Positions 8,189-16,582 of a DNA stretch of 40,345 bases are shown here, in pieces. Each line of letters begins with the position of its first letter. Within the stretch, counting starts at the first letter, position 1. This stretch comes from Treponema sp. (lineage in GTDB: Bacteria; Spirochaetota; Spirochaetia; Treponematales; Breznakiellaceae): assembly GCA_031256445.1 (NCBI GenBank), contig JAIRQN010000045.1, forward strand, positions 1 to 40,345, given 5' to 3'. A model generated the notes under the pieces. That model ran no database searches and was not told where the DNA came from. It saw only the letters and a list, made by a program, of their open reading frames with translations. The position numbers and the translations under genes were made by a program.

Positions 8189-9742
8189 TCAGCCTGCTCT
8201 TACTTCGTCAAATTCCTTCTGCAGTTCTTCAGACGGAGGAGCCGTTAAAAGTGAAACTGCTATAATTACAATGGAAGAGCAGATAAAAGCGGGAAGCAGT
8301 TCGTAGATGTTCCACGCGCCGCCGAGCGGACGAATTACAAGTTTCCAGAAGAAGACCATGCCGCCGCCGCTTACCATACCTGCGATTGCGCCTGCGCGGT
8401 TAATGCGTTTCCAGAACAGCGAGAACAGCATCAGCGGGCCGAATGTCGCCCCGAAACCTGCCCACGCGAATGAAACAATTGTGAAAATGACGCTGTTTTC
8501 GTCTAACGCGATTATTATCGCTATAAGAGTGATGGTTAAAAGCGTAATGCGGGAAACATTCATAATCTCCTTATCGCCCGCATTTTTCCTGAACAGTTTC
8601 TGATACAGGTTTTTTGAAAGGGAAGATGAGGCTATTAAAAGGTAAGAATCGGAAGAGCTTATTGTCGCGGCAAGGATTCCGGCCATGACCAGTCCGGCGA
8701 ATACCGGGATAAAATGGTTAGTTGAAATTAAAATGAAAATATTTTCGGAAGCTGAGTATGTGCTGAAAGCAGTGGGGTACAGGGCCCTGCCGGCAATACC
8801 GATGAACACCGCTGTGCCAAGCGCTATAACGACCCATACGACCGCGATGCGTCTGGAGATTGTAAGTTTTTTCTCTTCTTTTATAGCCATGAAGCGGAGC
8901 AGAACGTGGGGCATGCCGAAATAGCCAAGGCCCCATGCCATTGTGGACATGATGGTTAAAAAACCATATGGAAGAATCTCTGCGAAAACCGGCGCTGAAT
9001 TCCTTACAATCTGTTGCCCGTTTTCCATGACAGGATTTGCCATTCCGAAGAATTCCAGAAAACCCGGTATTGATTTCGCGTTATGAATTACATGCCCCAG
9101 TCCGCCGGCCGCCGCAGTGCCGACTGCAAAAACCGCTATCAGCGCGAGGATCATCACAGTGCCCTGCATAAAGTCAGAGACGCTTTCGGCCAAAAAGCCG
9201 CCAATCATCGTGTAGACAAGCACGAATATCGCGCCCAGTATCATCATTGAAACATAGGAAGCGCCGAAAATTGTAGAGAACAGCTTGCCGCAGGTAACAA
9301 AGCAGCTTGCCGCGTATACCGTGAAAAATATCAGAATAAAGATTGAAGCAATGGACATAAGCACCTTTTTTTCTTCCCTGAACCTGTTGGAGAAGAAATC
9401 CGGCAGCGTTATCGCGTTTCCCGCCTTTTCGCTGTAACGGCGCAGGCGTTTGGAAACAAAGAGCCAGTTCAGGTATGTGCCGATTGCCAGACCAATCGCC
9501 GTCCATGCGGCGTCCGCAAGACCGAACCAGTACGCTACTCCAGGCAGACCCATAAGCAGCCAGCCTGACATATCGGAGGCTTCGGCGCTCATTGCAGACA
9601 CCCACGGCCCCAATGTCCGCCCTCCAAGGAAATAATGTTCCGAACTTTTGTTTGATATTTTGGCAAAATATAAGCCAATACCGATTACTATAGCCATATA
9701 TATAGCCATTGTAATTAAAATTTGAATTCTACCCGCATCCAT
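8189..9742 (-). CDS. putP: Sodium/solute symporter, PutP type
   Basis: A 517-residue SSS-family permease with about 13 transmembrane segments, of normal length for PutP. It would import proline, or a related solute, with Na+. The N-terminal block HYFLGGRTLGPWVSAMSAEA and then SDMSGWLLMGLPG (56-68) matches the PutP region around the Na+-binding aspartate (Asp57 here). The segment RYSEKAGNAITLPDFFSNRF is also characteristic. It is a single-gene unit with AGGAG before the ATG and a strong terminator downstream, divergent from the CPA2 antiporter gene. Proline specificity is inferred from similarity; related SSS members carry other substrates. Confidence 0.85.
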   Translation of the reverse strand: MDAGRIQILITMAIYMAIVIGIGLYFAKISNKSSEHYFLGGRTLGPWVSAMSAEASDMSGWLLMGLPGVAYWFGLADAAWTAIGLAIGTYLNWLFVSKRLRRYSEKAGNAITLPDFFSNRFREEKKVLMSIASIFILIFFTVYAASCFVTCGKLFSTIFGASYVSMMILGAIFVLVYTMIGGFLAESVSDFMQGTVMILALIAVFAVGTAAAGGLGHVIHNAKSIPGFLEFFGMANPVMENGQQIVRNSAPVFAEILPYGFLTIMSTMAWGLGYFGMPHVLLRFMAIKEEKKLTISRRIAVVWVVIALGTAVFIGIAGRALYPTAFSTYSASENIFILISTNHFIPVFAGLVMAGILAATISSSDSYLLIASSSLSKNLYQKLFRKNAGDKEIMNVSRITLLTITLIAIIIALDENSVIFTIVSFAWAGFGATFGPLMLFSLFWKRINRAGAIAGMVSGGGMVFFWKLVIRPLGGAWNIYELLPAFICSSIVIIAVSLLTAPPSEELQKEFDEVRAG

Positions 9743-9827
9743 AAAATTCTCCTATTATAAAACATCAGGATAATATTGTATTTGCTTAAATAGTATGAGT
9801 CAATGTATCGCCCTAGACATGTTTTAA

Positions 9828-9855
9828 TTTACAGATTAAAATTAATTTTTATAGA
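9828..9855 (+). promoter_or_regulatory. Possible promoter of the antiporter gene
   Basis: TTTACA (9828-9833), a 16-base spacer and TATAGA (9850-9855), with eight bases to the ATG at 9864. If used, the transcript would have at most a base or two of leader. The purine-rich GAGAAAG before the ATG is only a weak ribosome-site match. Confidence 0.4.
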
Positions 9856-9863
9856 GAAAGTGT

Positions 9864-11942
9864 ATGCAAATTACTGAGCTTGTATCCGAGCTGGTTCTCC
9901 AGCTTGGTATCATTCTTTTCGCGGTCCGTATTTTCGGGCAATTGGCAAAGAAGTTAAAGATTCCTTCGGTGCTGGGCGAACTGTTGGCCGGAGTGCTGAT
10001 TGGCCCTTACGCTCTTGGCGGGATTGCCCTTCCTTTATTCCCCCACGGCATTTTTCCCCTTGCGCTTACTGAACAGCACACTCTCGCTGTAAGCCTTGAA
10101 TTATACGCTTTTGCCACTGTCGCTTCCATTGTACTGCTTTTTTCCTCCGGTCTTGAAACCAACCTGAGCCTGTTTCTGCGGTATTCAATCGCCGGGAGCA
10201 TTATCGGCATCAGCGGAGCGCTGCTTTCCTTCACGCTGGGGACGTTCTGCGGCGTTTTTCTGTTTAACGCTTCATTCTTTGATTTTCGCTGTTTGTTTCT
10301 CGGCGTTATCGCCTGTACAACTTCGGTGGGCATAAGCGCCAGAACTCTCTCTGAACGCAAGAAAATGGATTCGCCCGAAGGCGTTACCATGCTGACAGCC
10401 GCGGTTTTTGACGATGTGCTCTGGATTATTCTTCTGGCTGTAGTGCTTGGAATTGTTTCTGTCATGAGCGGAAATTCCGCGGGCAGTCTGTCCCCGCAGG
10501 CAATTCTTTTACTGGCAGGCAAGGTATTCGGCATCTGGCTTGGCGTTACCTCGCTGTTTTTGGTCTGTTCAAAACCGCTTGCTGCCTTTTTAAAAATCTT
10601 TAAAAACAGCGTCGATTTTTCCATACTCGCGCTGGGGCTGTCGCTGATACTTGCCGGACTTCTTGAAAAACAGGGTCTGGCTTTGATTATTGGCGCGTAT
10701 ATCGCCGGACTCTCGCTTTCCAAGACCGATATTGCCGCGGTAATACAGGAGCGTATCCGGCCGTTATACACGTTTTTTGTGCCGATATTTTTTGCCGTAA
10801 TGGGCATGATGGTAAATGTGCGCGAAATACTTTCTCCGCCCGTGCTGATTTTCGGCGTGACATACACGTTAGTTGCAATTTTTGGCAAAATAATCGGCGC
10901 GGGCGGCTCGGCACTGCTTCTGGGATTTAACCGCATAGGCGCGATTCGCATCGGGACTGGGATGATTCCCCGAGGCGAGGGAGCCTTGATTACATGCGGT
11001 ATCGGACTTGCCGCGGGCGCGCTTGATAACCAGCTTTTTTCCGCCATAGTCTTTATGATCTTTTTAACCATTGTCGCTTCTCCGCCTCTTTTGGGGATTA
11101 CGCTTAAAATACCCCGGCAGGGAACCAGAAAGCCTGTCAAAAACGACGACAGCGTTCATGAAGCGTGGGAATTTGAATCCGGGGATATCGCCGATCTTGT
11201 TATGAGCAATCTTTTGAAGGAACTGCGCAGCGAAGGATTCTTTGTTCAGTCAATGAACGTTGACGAGGGATTGTCCCAGGTGCGCAAGGACGACATTGCC
11301 ATTTTTATCACCAAAGAGAACAGATCAATTTCAATCGCCACTTCCAGAAACGATATGCCGCTTGTCAGAAATGAAATTTACGAAGTAATCATAAACCTTT
11401 CGCATGTAATCGAAAAATTGAAAGAATCGGTTAATCCGGAAGAAATGAAAGAGGAGCTGCTTGATTACAAGGCCCGCACAACAAAGGATATACTCGCTCT
11501 TTTGGATCCGGAATGTTTCGCGATTGAATTGTTAGGTGCAACAAAAGAAGAGATAATTACCGAACTTGTCGATATACTCGCGGTAGCTGACATTCTGCTG
11601 GACAGGGATATGGTTCTTGCTGATGTGCTGGAACGCGAGCAGACAATGAGTACCGGAATGAATAACGGGATTGCCCTTCCTCACGCCAAAACTGACGGCA
11701 TTGCCTATACCGCGGTCGCGGTTGGAATAAAGAAAGAAGGCGCCTATTTTGAGTCAATGGACGGAAAACCTTCGCGGCTTTTTATTCTGGTTGTTTCTCC
11801 CAAAAAATCAATAGGCAGCATGCATGTGCAGTTCCTTGCCGCGGTTGGAGCAATTTTAAGAGACGAGGCTGTCCTTGAAGCTGTAATTAACAGCGCCACG
11901 CCGCATGATGCCGTTGAGCTGATGAGGAAACACAGGAAATAA
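9864..11942 (+). CDS. CPA2 cation:proton antiporter fused to a PTS EIIA domain
   Basis: A 692-residue fusion. Residues 1 to about 415 are a Na+/H+-exchanger (Kef-type CPA2) membrane domain with about 12 hydrophobic segments, including the LLAGVLIGPYALGG block near 41-54. A soluble linker of about 120 residues follows (about 420-540). Residues about 545-690 are a fructose/Ntr-type PTS EIIA domain with the active-site motif GIALPHAK and phospho-acceptor His607. The architecture suggests that cation efflux or pH control is tuned by PTS phosphorylation state. No HPr or EI gene is in the window, so the phosphate donor is unknown. It is divergent from putP and 45 bases upstream of a GH13 gene that has its own promoter. 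Confidence 0.87.
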   Translation: MQITELVSELVLQLGIILFAVRIFGQLAKKLKIPSVLGELLAGVLIGPYALGGIALPLFPHGIFPLALTEQHTLAVSLELYAFATVASIVLLFSSGLETNLSLFLRYSIAGSIIGISGALLSFTLGTFCGVFLFNASFFDFRCLFLGVIACTTSVGISARTLSERKKMDSPEGVTMLTAAVFDDVLWIILLAVVLGIVSVMSGNSAGSLSPQAILLLAGKVFGIWLGVTSLFLVCSKPLAAFLKIFKNSVDFSILALGLSLILAGLLEKQGLALIIGAYIAGLSLSKTDIAAVIQERIRPLYTFFVPIFFAVMGMMVNVREILSPPVLIFGVTYTLVAIFGKIIGAGGSALLLGFNRIGAIRIGTGMIPRGEGALITCGIGLAAGALDNQLFSAIVFMIFLTIVASPPLLGITLKIPRQGTRKPVKNDDSVHEAWEFESGDIADLVMSNLLKELRSEGFFVQSMNVDEGLSQVRKDDIAIFITKENRSISIATSRNDMPLVRNEIYEVIINLSHVIEKLKESVNPEEMKEELLDYKARTTKDILALLDPECFAIELLGATKEEIITELVDILAVADILLDRDMVLADVLEREQTMSTGMNNGIALPHAKTDGIAYTAVAVGIKKEGAYFESMDGKPSRLFILVVSPKKSIGSMHVQFLAAVGAILRDEAVLEAVINSATPHDAVELMRKHRK

Positions 11943-11950
11943 TTAAAAAC

Positions 11951-11979
11951 TTGATAAATCATTAATTTTTTAATATAAT
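11951..11979 (+). promoter_or_regulatory. Promoter of the alpha-glucosidase gene (predicted leaderless)
   Basis: TTGATA (11951-11956), a 17-base spacer and a perfect TATAAT (11974-11979), then eight bases to the ATG at 11988. The AT-only stretch before the ATG contains no ribosome site. Confidence 0.65.
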
Positions 11980-11987
11980 ATATTATA

Positions 11988-13661
11988 ATGTACAAAGACA
12001 GTATTGTGTACCAGATTTATCCCAGAAGTTTTCAGGATTCCGGTGAAACAGGGTTTCCTGATGACGGAATCGGCGATATTCCCGGAATTATTTCCAGGCT
12101 GAATGAGATAAAGGCGCTTGGCGTTGATATTATCTGGCTTTCGCCTGTGTATAAATCGCCTGATGCGGATAACGGTTATGATATCAGCGATTACTGTGAC
12201 ATAAATCCAAAGTTCGGGACAATGGCGGATATGGAAAGGCTTTTTGCCGAAGCCAAAAAGCGCGGATTGCGGATTATAATGGATCTTGTCGTTAACCACA
12301 CTTCCGATGAGCACGAGTGGTTTGTGAAAAGCCGCGATCCATCCAGCCCTTACCGCGATTATTATATCTGGCGGCCCGGAAAGACTGTTAACGGAAAAAA
12401 GAGCGCAAAGCCTCCCAATAACTGGACAGGTTTTTTTATGGGCGATACATGGGAATACGATGAAAAAAGCGGCGAGTATTATCTGCATCTTTTTGATAAA
12501 AAGCAGCCCGATCTTAACTACAGAAATCCCAAAGTAATAGAAGAAGTTAAAAATATCCTGCGTTTCTGGCTGGAAAAGGGCGCGGCAGGTTTCCGCTGTG
12601 ATGTGATCAATGTTCTTTACAAAACAAGCCTGGAAGATGGCAAACGCAGCATCGCAATCCGGGGCAAGGAGCATTACAAATCGCAGGAAGGAAATCACGA
12701 AGTGCTGCGCTGCCTGCGCCGCGATGTTCTTGATAATTACGATTGCTTTACAGTGGGCGAAACCGTAATGGTTGATCTCGCGGAAGCCAAACTGTTATGT
12801 GACGAAGACCGCAAAGAGCTTAATATGCTTTTTTATTTTGATCATCTTGAAACAGACCGACGCATCGCGCAGTTTATCCCCAAAAAATTCCGCGCGCGCA
12901 AACTGCTTGACGTGATGACAAAATGGCAGCAGGGCCTTGACTGGAACGCCGTTTATTTTGAAAACCACGATCAGCCGCGCATTGTTTCGCATTACGGGGC
13001 GGCGGAAAAAGCTCCCGAATACTGGCACCGCAGCGCGAAAATGCTCGCTCTTTTTCAATTGTCCCTGCGCGGCACTCCGTTTATTTATCAGGGGCAGGAA
13101 ATCGGAATGACCAATTTCGATTTTAAAAACATCGGAGATTTAAACGACGTGGTAAGCCACGGTCTTGAAAAACTGATGAAAAAATTCTGTATTCCCGGCT
13201 CCGTTCGCTGGAAGTGGATAAAAGCCAGTTCCCGCGACAATGCCCGCACCCCAATGCAGTGGGACGACAGCGAGAACGCCGGTTTTTCAAAGGGGAAACC
13301 CTGGCTCGGCGTTAATTCCAATTACAAACAAATAAATTACGCTTCGCAGAAAAACGACACCGACTCTGTCTTATATTTTTACAGAGAACTTATCGCGTAC
13401 AGAAAAAACAGCGAATGCCTTATTTACGGCGATTTCATTCCCGTGTTTGCAGATAACAGAATTATAATATATCAGCGTAAATACAGGGAAGAAACATTTA
13501 CCGCGGCTTTTAATTTTTCTTCTTCCGCAGTAAAGCCGCCGAAGAAATACGCCACTCTTTTATCAGGAGAACAGGTCGCTTCAGCGTCCGGCGAGGAATG
13601 GGAAGGGAAGCTGAGACCATGGGAAGGAGTTCTTTTTAAAACAATTCAGCGCAATTTTTAG
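11988..13661 (+). CDS. GH13 alpha-glucosidase (oligo-1,6-glucosidase / trehalose-6-P hydrolase group)
   Basis: A cytoplasmic glycoside hydrolase of 557 residues with no signal peptide, the usual length for the GH13 oligo-1,6-glucosidase group. The (beta/alpha)8 motifs are in order: DLVVNHTSDEH (99-109), GFRCDVIN with nucleophile Asp205, TVGE with acid/base Glu258 and ENHDQPR with Asp328. It would release glucose from alpha-1,4 or alpha-1,6 gluco-oligosaccharides, isomaltose or a related disaccharide; the exact substrate is not decidable by eye. It is convergent with the short-chain dehydrogenase pair. No ribosome site precedes the ATG, and a consensus promoter abuts it. Confidence 0.88.
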   Translation: MYKDSIVYQIYPRSFQDSGETGFPDDGIGDIPGIISRLNEIKALGVDIIWLSPVYKSPDADNGYDISDYCDINPKFGTMADMERLFAEAKKRGLRIIMDLVVNHTSDEHEWFVKSRDPSSPYRDYYIWRPGKTVNGKKSAKPPNNWTGFFMGDTWEYDEKSGEYYLHLFDKKQPDLNYRNPKVIEEVKNILRFWLEKGAAGFRCDVINVLYKTSLEDGKRSIAIRGKEHYKSQEGNHEVLRCLRRDVLDNYDCFTVGETVMVDLAEAKLLCDEDRKELNMLFYFDHLETDRRIAQFIPKKFRARKLLDVMTKWQQGLDWNAVYFENHDQPRIVSHYGAAEKAPEYWHRSAKMLALFQLSLRGTPFIYQGQEIGMTNFDFKNIGDLNDVVSHGLEKLMKKFCIPGSVRWKWIKASSRDNARTPMQWDDSENAGFSKGKPWLGVNSNYKQINYASQKNDTDSVLYFYRELIAYRKNSECLIYGDFIPVFADNRIIIYQRKYREETFTAAFNFSSSAVKPPKKYATLLSGEQVASASGEEWEGKLRPWEGVLFKTIQRNF

Positions 13662-13671
13662 TTATAAAACA

Positions 13672-13706
13672 GGCGGTGTCCGAAAAGATGAAAAACTTCT
13701 TCGGAC
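13672..13706 (+). repeat. Dispersed hairpin repeat, family B, copy 1
   Basis: Begins with the 16-mer GGCGGTGTCCGAAAAG (13672-13687), which recurs exactly on the opposite strand at 30873-30858. GTCCGAA (13678-13684) pairs with TTCGGAC (13700-13706), and AAG pairs with CTT inside. It lies between convergent genes and may also terminate transcription, although no clear T-run follows on either strand. Confidence 0.6.
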
Positions 13707-13711
13707 AGTTC

Positions 13712-14380
13712 CTACCAGGGGTGATGCCTGCCGTTCGCGTCACGCAGCGCGAGATTGCCTTCATCGTCACGTAACTCCTCTGTGTTTTCTATTCCCCGCC
13801 TGCGGGTAAAATAATTAAACGCCGCCTGCGCGGACAGAGGAGCTGAAATTTCTCCGTTCATTGGATCAAAGGCGCGCATCGCGTATCCTTTGGGAGCGAG
13901 CACATTGCGCGTTATCTGCAAAAACTGGTGCAGTCCCGCCTTTGCCATTTTGTAACCATAGCCGTCTGTGCCGCGCGTTTCGTTTATGCAAGCCTGCGCC
14001 GAAGTGAGAAAACACAGCCGCTTACCCTGTCCTGCCTCAAGCAGCGGGAAAAAAGCCTCCAGCATCGCCATCGGGCGCGTAACGTTCGCGTCATACAGCC
14101 CGCGGATAATACCGCCGTCAAGCCCTTTGCGCACGTCAAAATTATCGGACGGATTACGCTCATCGCTGACATCAATATAAATATCAATCAAACCTGAATC
14201 TGCCGGATTGGCTTCTTTTTGAATCGCCAGCGCCGCGTCTTTCAGATTATCAGGAAGCAGGTTTACCCCTTCGATTTTTTCTTCTCCAATCGCGAACACC
14301 TTATATCCCGCATTCGCAAAAGTTTTTGCCAGCTCTTTATCAAAATCTTTTTTTAACCCTGTAATTAACACAACATTCAT
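13712..14380 (-). CDS. Short-chain dehydrogenase-like protein with degenerate nucleotide site
   Basis: A 222-residue Rossmann-fold protein of the SDR family. It starts MNVVLITGLKKDFDKELA, so the classical TGxxxGxG cofactor loop is lost (TGLKKDFD). The later YKMAK (residues about 143-147) keeps the YxxxK catalytic spacing. The nearby CFLTSAQAC corresponds to the catalytic-serine strand. A good AAGGAGA precedes the ATG at 14380. It lies 36 bases downstream of an intact SDR gene on the same strand and the two share a similar C-terminal ending, so they may form a heteromer or be duplicates. Substrate and cofactor are unknown, and it may not bind NAD(P). Confidence 0.7.
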   Translation of the reverse strand: MNVVLITGLKKDFDKELAKTFANAGYKVFAIGEEKIEGVNLLPDNLKDAALAIQKEANPADSGLIDIYIDVSDERNPSDNFDVRKGLDGGIIRGLYDANVTRPMAMLEAFFPLLEAGQGKRLCFLTSAQACINETRGTDGYGYKMAKAGLHQFLQITRNVLAPKGYAMRAFDPMNGEISAPLSAQAAFNYFTRRRGIENTEELRDDEGNLALRDANGRHHPW

Positions 14381-14416
14381 CTATATTGTTCTCCTTGATA
14401 ATTTCTCACTTCTCAC

Positions 14417-15139
14417 TCAAAACGGCCATTCCTGATCGCGGTAATCGTATAACACAAGCCGGTGTTCATCGCCAAGGGGCGTTTCAAAGTATTTGGCGGC
14501 ATGAACGGCCGTGACAGACGGATCGAAAACAGCAATTTCAGATAATGCGCCGTCAGGCAGCATCTTCTTCATCCAGCCGGGATGGTACAGCCGGAAAGAG
14601 TAGCCCTGCGGATACAGAAGATTGTGCATGAGGCGGACTGCCATATTGAGCGAGGTTTTACTCATAGGGTAAGGGTAGCTGCTGCCGGCGCGGTGTTTCA
14701 TAAGTGCGATGCAGCTTACTTCGGAAGAGACAAAACACAGACGCTTCATTCCGCCTTTATCAAGAAGCGGCAGAAAATATTCCGTCATGCGCGCGGGACC
14801 GAGCGCGTTTATGTTAAAACTTCTCCACGGAGCTTCAAGTTCCATAGGCGGCTCGTCTATGCTGCATTTGACAGGTCCCATAATGGCGGCGTTGGAGATG
14901 ATCATGTCAATTGAGTCTGTTTTTTCCGCAACAAGATCGTGCGCGTTTTTAATGGAAGACACATCTCCGACATCCAGCGGAATAATTATCAGATTGGGAT
15001 TTTTTTCCCGCTCCTGTTCGAGCAGATTATAATCCTGCAGGTATTTTCCGCCAAAAACCGTCCAGCCGCGCGACAGGAATTCCCTGCACAGCGACAACCC
15101 AAGCCCGCGGTCAGCTCCTGTAACAATTACATTGGACAT
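14417..15139 (-). CDS. Short-chain dehydrogenase/reductase (SDR family)
   Basis: A 240-residue NAD(P)-dependent oxidoreductase with an intact cofactor loop TGADRGLGLS near residue 8, SNAAIMG for the NNAG motif, FVSSEVSC for the catalytic serine strand and YPMSK for YxxxK. I place the start at ATG 15139-15137 (MSNVIVTGADRG) because AAAAGGGG lies seven bases upstream. A longer reading from 15211 adds 24 residues with no ribosome site and no homology-like sequence. It is first in a two-gene unit with the degenerate paralogue and divergent from the rnf operon. The physiological substrate is unknown. Confidence 0.82.
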   Translation of the reverse strand: MSNVIVTGADRGLGLSLCREFLSRGWTVFGGKYLQDYNLLEQEREKNPNLIIIPLDVGDVSSIKNAHDLVAEKTDSIDMIISNAAIMGPVKCSIDEPPMELEAPWRSFNINALGPARMTEYFLPLLDKGGMKRLCFVSSEVSCIALMKHRAGSSYPYPMSKTSLNMAVRLMHNLLYPQGYSFRLYHPGWMKKMLPDGALSEIAVFDPSVTAVHAAKYFETPLGDEHRLVLYDYRDQEWPF

Positions 15140-15172
15140 ATTATCCCCTTTTTTATATTTTAACATATATAT

Positions 15173-15200
15173 TTGCATAAATGGATTTTTATTGTATAAT
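15173..15200 (+). promoter_or_regulatory. Promoter of the double rnf operon
   Basis: TTGCAT (15173-15178), a 16-base spacer and a perfect TATAAT (15195-15200). Transcription would start near 15207, giving a leader of about 38 bases that contains GGAGG at 15228-15232. This is the only convincing promoter I see for the 12-gene unit. Confidence 0.6.
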
Positions 15201-15244
15201 GGAAACGGCATTTATTATTTTCATTTTGGAGGCGGAAAGAAGCC

Positions 15245-16582
15245 TTGGAATTTACCTTTAAACGCGGTATTCACCCGAAAGATTATAAAGATTATACAAG
15301 ACACGAACATATTAATTATCTGCTTCCTGCCGCCGGAAGCGAAATAATTTTTCCTCTTGTAATGCATTTGGGCGCTCCCTGTAAACCGCTGGTTGAAAAA
15401 GGCCAGAAAGTTCTTGTAGGGCAGAAAATCGGCGACAGCGACGCTTTTGTCTGCGCTCCGGTACATTCAAGCGTATCGGGAATTGTAAAGGATATCCGCC
15501 CTCATTTAACGGTAGTGGGCACTGTTGTAGAGTCAATAATAGTTGAAAATGACGGAGAGCTTGCTGAACACGAAAGCATCAAAAGCCGCGACGGTTATGA
15601 CGATCTTTCAAAAGAGGATATTCTTCATATCATACGCGAAGCCGGAATCGTAGGGCTAGGCGGCGCGGGGTTTCCAACTCATGTAAAACTCTCTCCCCCG
15701 CCGGATAAAAAAATAGACACGGTTATCATCAACGGCTGCGAATGCGAGCCGTACCTTACGACCGACAACAGGGTAATGATAGAAGAATCCGATCGCATCG
15801 TAACTGGTTTAAAAATTATTTTAAAAGTGATACAGGGCGCAAGGGGAATTATCGCGGTAGAAGACAACAAGCCCCACGCCGTTTCTTCCATGCGAAAAGC
15901 GTGCGAGGATGTTCCCGGTATCGAAGTCGCGGCTGTTAAAACAAAATATCCGCAGGGCTGCGAAAAGCAGTTGGTTTACGCGATTACAAAAAGGGAAGTT
16001 CCTTCGGGCGGCATTCCGATTGATGTCGGCTGTATTGTAAATAATGTTGATACAGTTATCGCGATCAGGCGCGCGATTTTCCGCGGCCGCCCGCTTATGC
16101 GGAAAGTTGTTACGCTGTCAGGCGGGGCTCTGCGGAAACCGGGCAATTATAAAGCGCGTATCGGCACAAAGCTGGACGATCTTGTGGATCTGGCCGGAGG
16201 CTTTAAGGAAAACCCCGAAAAGATTATCGTGGGCGGCCCGTTAATGGGTACCGCGATTTTTGATACAGACGTTCCAATCGTTAAGACGACATCGGGCGTG
16301 CTTTTCTTTACAAAAGAAGAAGCGTATATCCCTCCCGAAAGAAACTGCATACGCTGCGGGCAGTGCGTTGAGCATTGCCCCACAGGGCTTATACCGACAG
16401 AATTAAACGCGGATATTTTAAAGGAAGACAGCGAGGCGTTTGTCAGGCACAACGGCCTTGATTGCATTGAATGCGGAAGCTGTTCCTATATTTGCCCTGC
16501 CAAACGGCGTTTGTCGCAGGCGATCCGCACAATCAGAAGAGTAGAACTCGCCAAACAGAAGAACAAGGAGAAAGCCAGGTGA
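15245..16582 (+). CDS. rnfC: Rnf complex subunit C, first copy
   Basis: RnfC is the cytoplasmic, NAD(H)-facing flavo-iron-sulfur subunit of ferredoxin:NAD+ oxidoreductase (Rnf). This 445-residue copy has the barrel-like N-terminus (FKRGIHP near 5-11), the glycine-rich GLGGAGFPTH at 137-146, NGCECEPYLTTDNR at 163-176 and two [4Fe-4S] motifs, CIRCGQCVEHCP (Cys368, 371, 374, 378) and CIECGSCSYICP (Cys407, 410, 413, 417). The start is TTG at 15245, the only in-frame start that follows the GGAGG at 15228; the 12-base spacing is long. Its TGA overlaps the ATG of a second rnfC by one base. Its N-terminal style differs from copy 2, so it may belong with the second DGEAB set. Confidence 0.93.
   Translation: MEFTFKRGIHPKDYKDYTRHEHINYLLPAAGSEIIFPLVMHLGAPCKPLVEKGQKVLVGQKIGDSDAFVCAPVHSSVSGIVKDIRPHLTVVGTVVESIIVENDGELAEHESIKSRDGYDDLSKEDILHIIREAGIVGLGGAGFPTHVKLSPPPDKKIDTVIINGCECEPYLTTDNRVMIEESDRIVTGLKIILKVIQGARGIIAVEDNKPHAVSSMRKACEDVPGIEVAAVKTKYPQGCEKQLVYAITKREVPSGGIPIDVGCIVNNVDTVIAIRRAIFRGRPLMRKVVTLSGGALRKPGNYKARIGTKLDDLVDLAGGFKENPEKIIVGGPLMGTAIFDTDVPIVKTTSGVLFFTKEEAYIPPERNCIRCGQCVEHCPTGLIPTELNADILKEDSEAFVRHNGLDCIECGSCSYICPAKRRLSQAIRTIRRVELAKQKNKEKAR

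Noticed and set aside
10007-11140. 377-residue minus-strand ORF inside the antiporter gene
   Set aside because: Antisense shadow of conserved transmembrane coding sequence.
16471-16581. Upstream extension of rnfC2 by 37 codons
   Set aside because: It lies entirely inside rnfC1; the ATG at 16582 has a ribosome site and gives a normal RnfC N-terminus.
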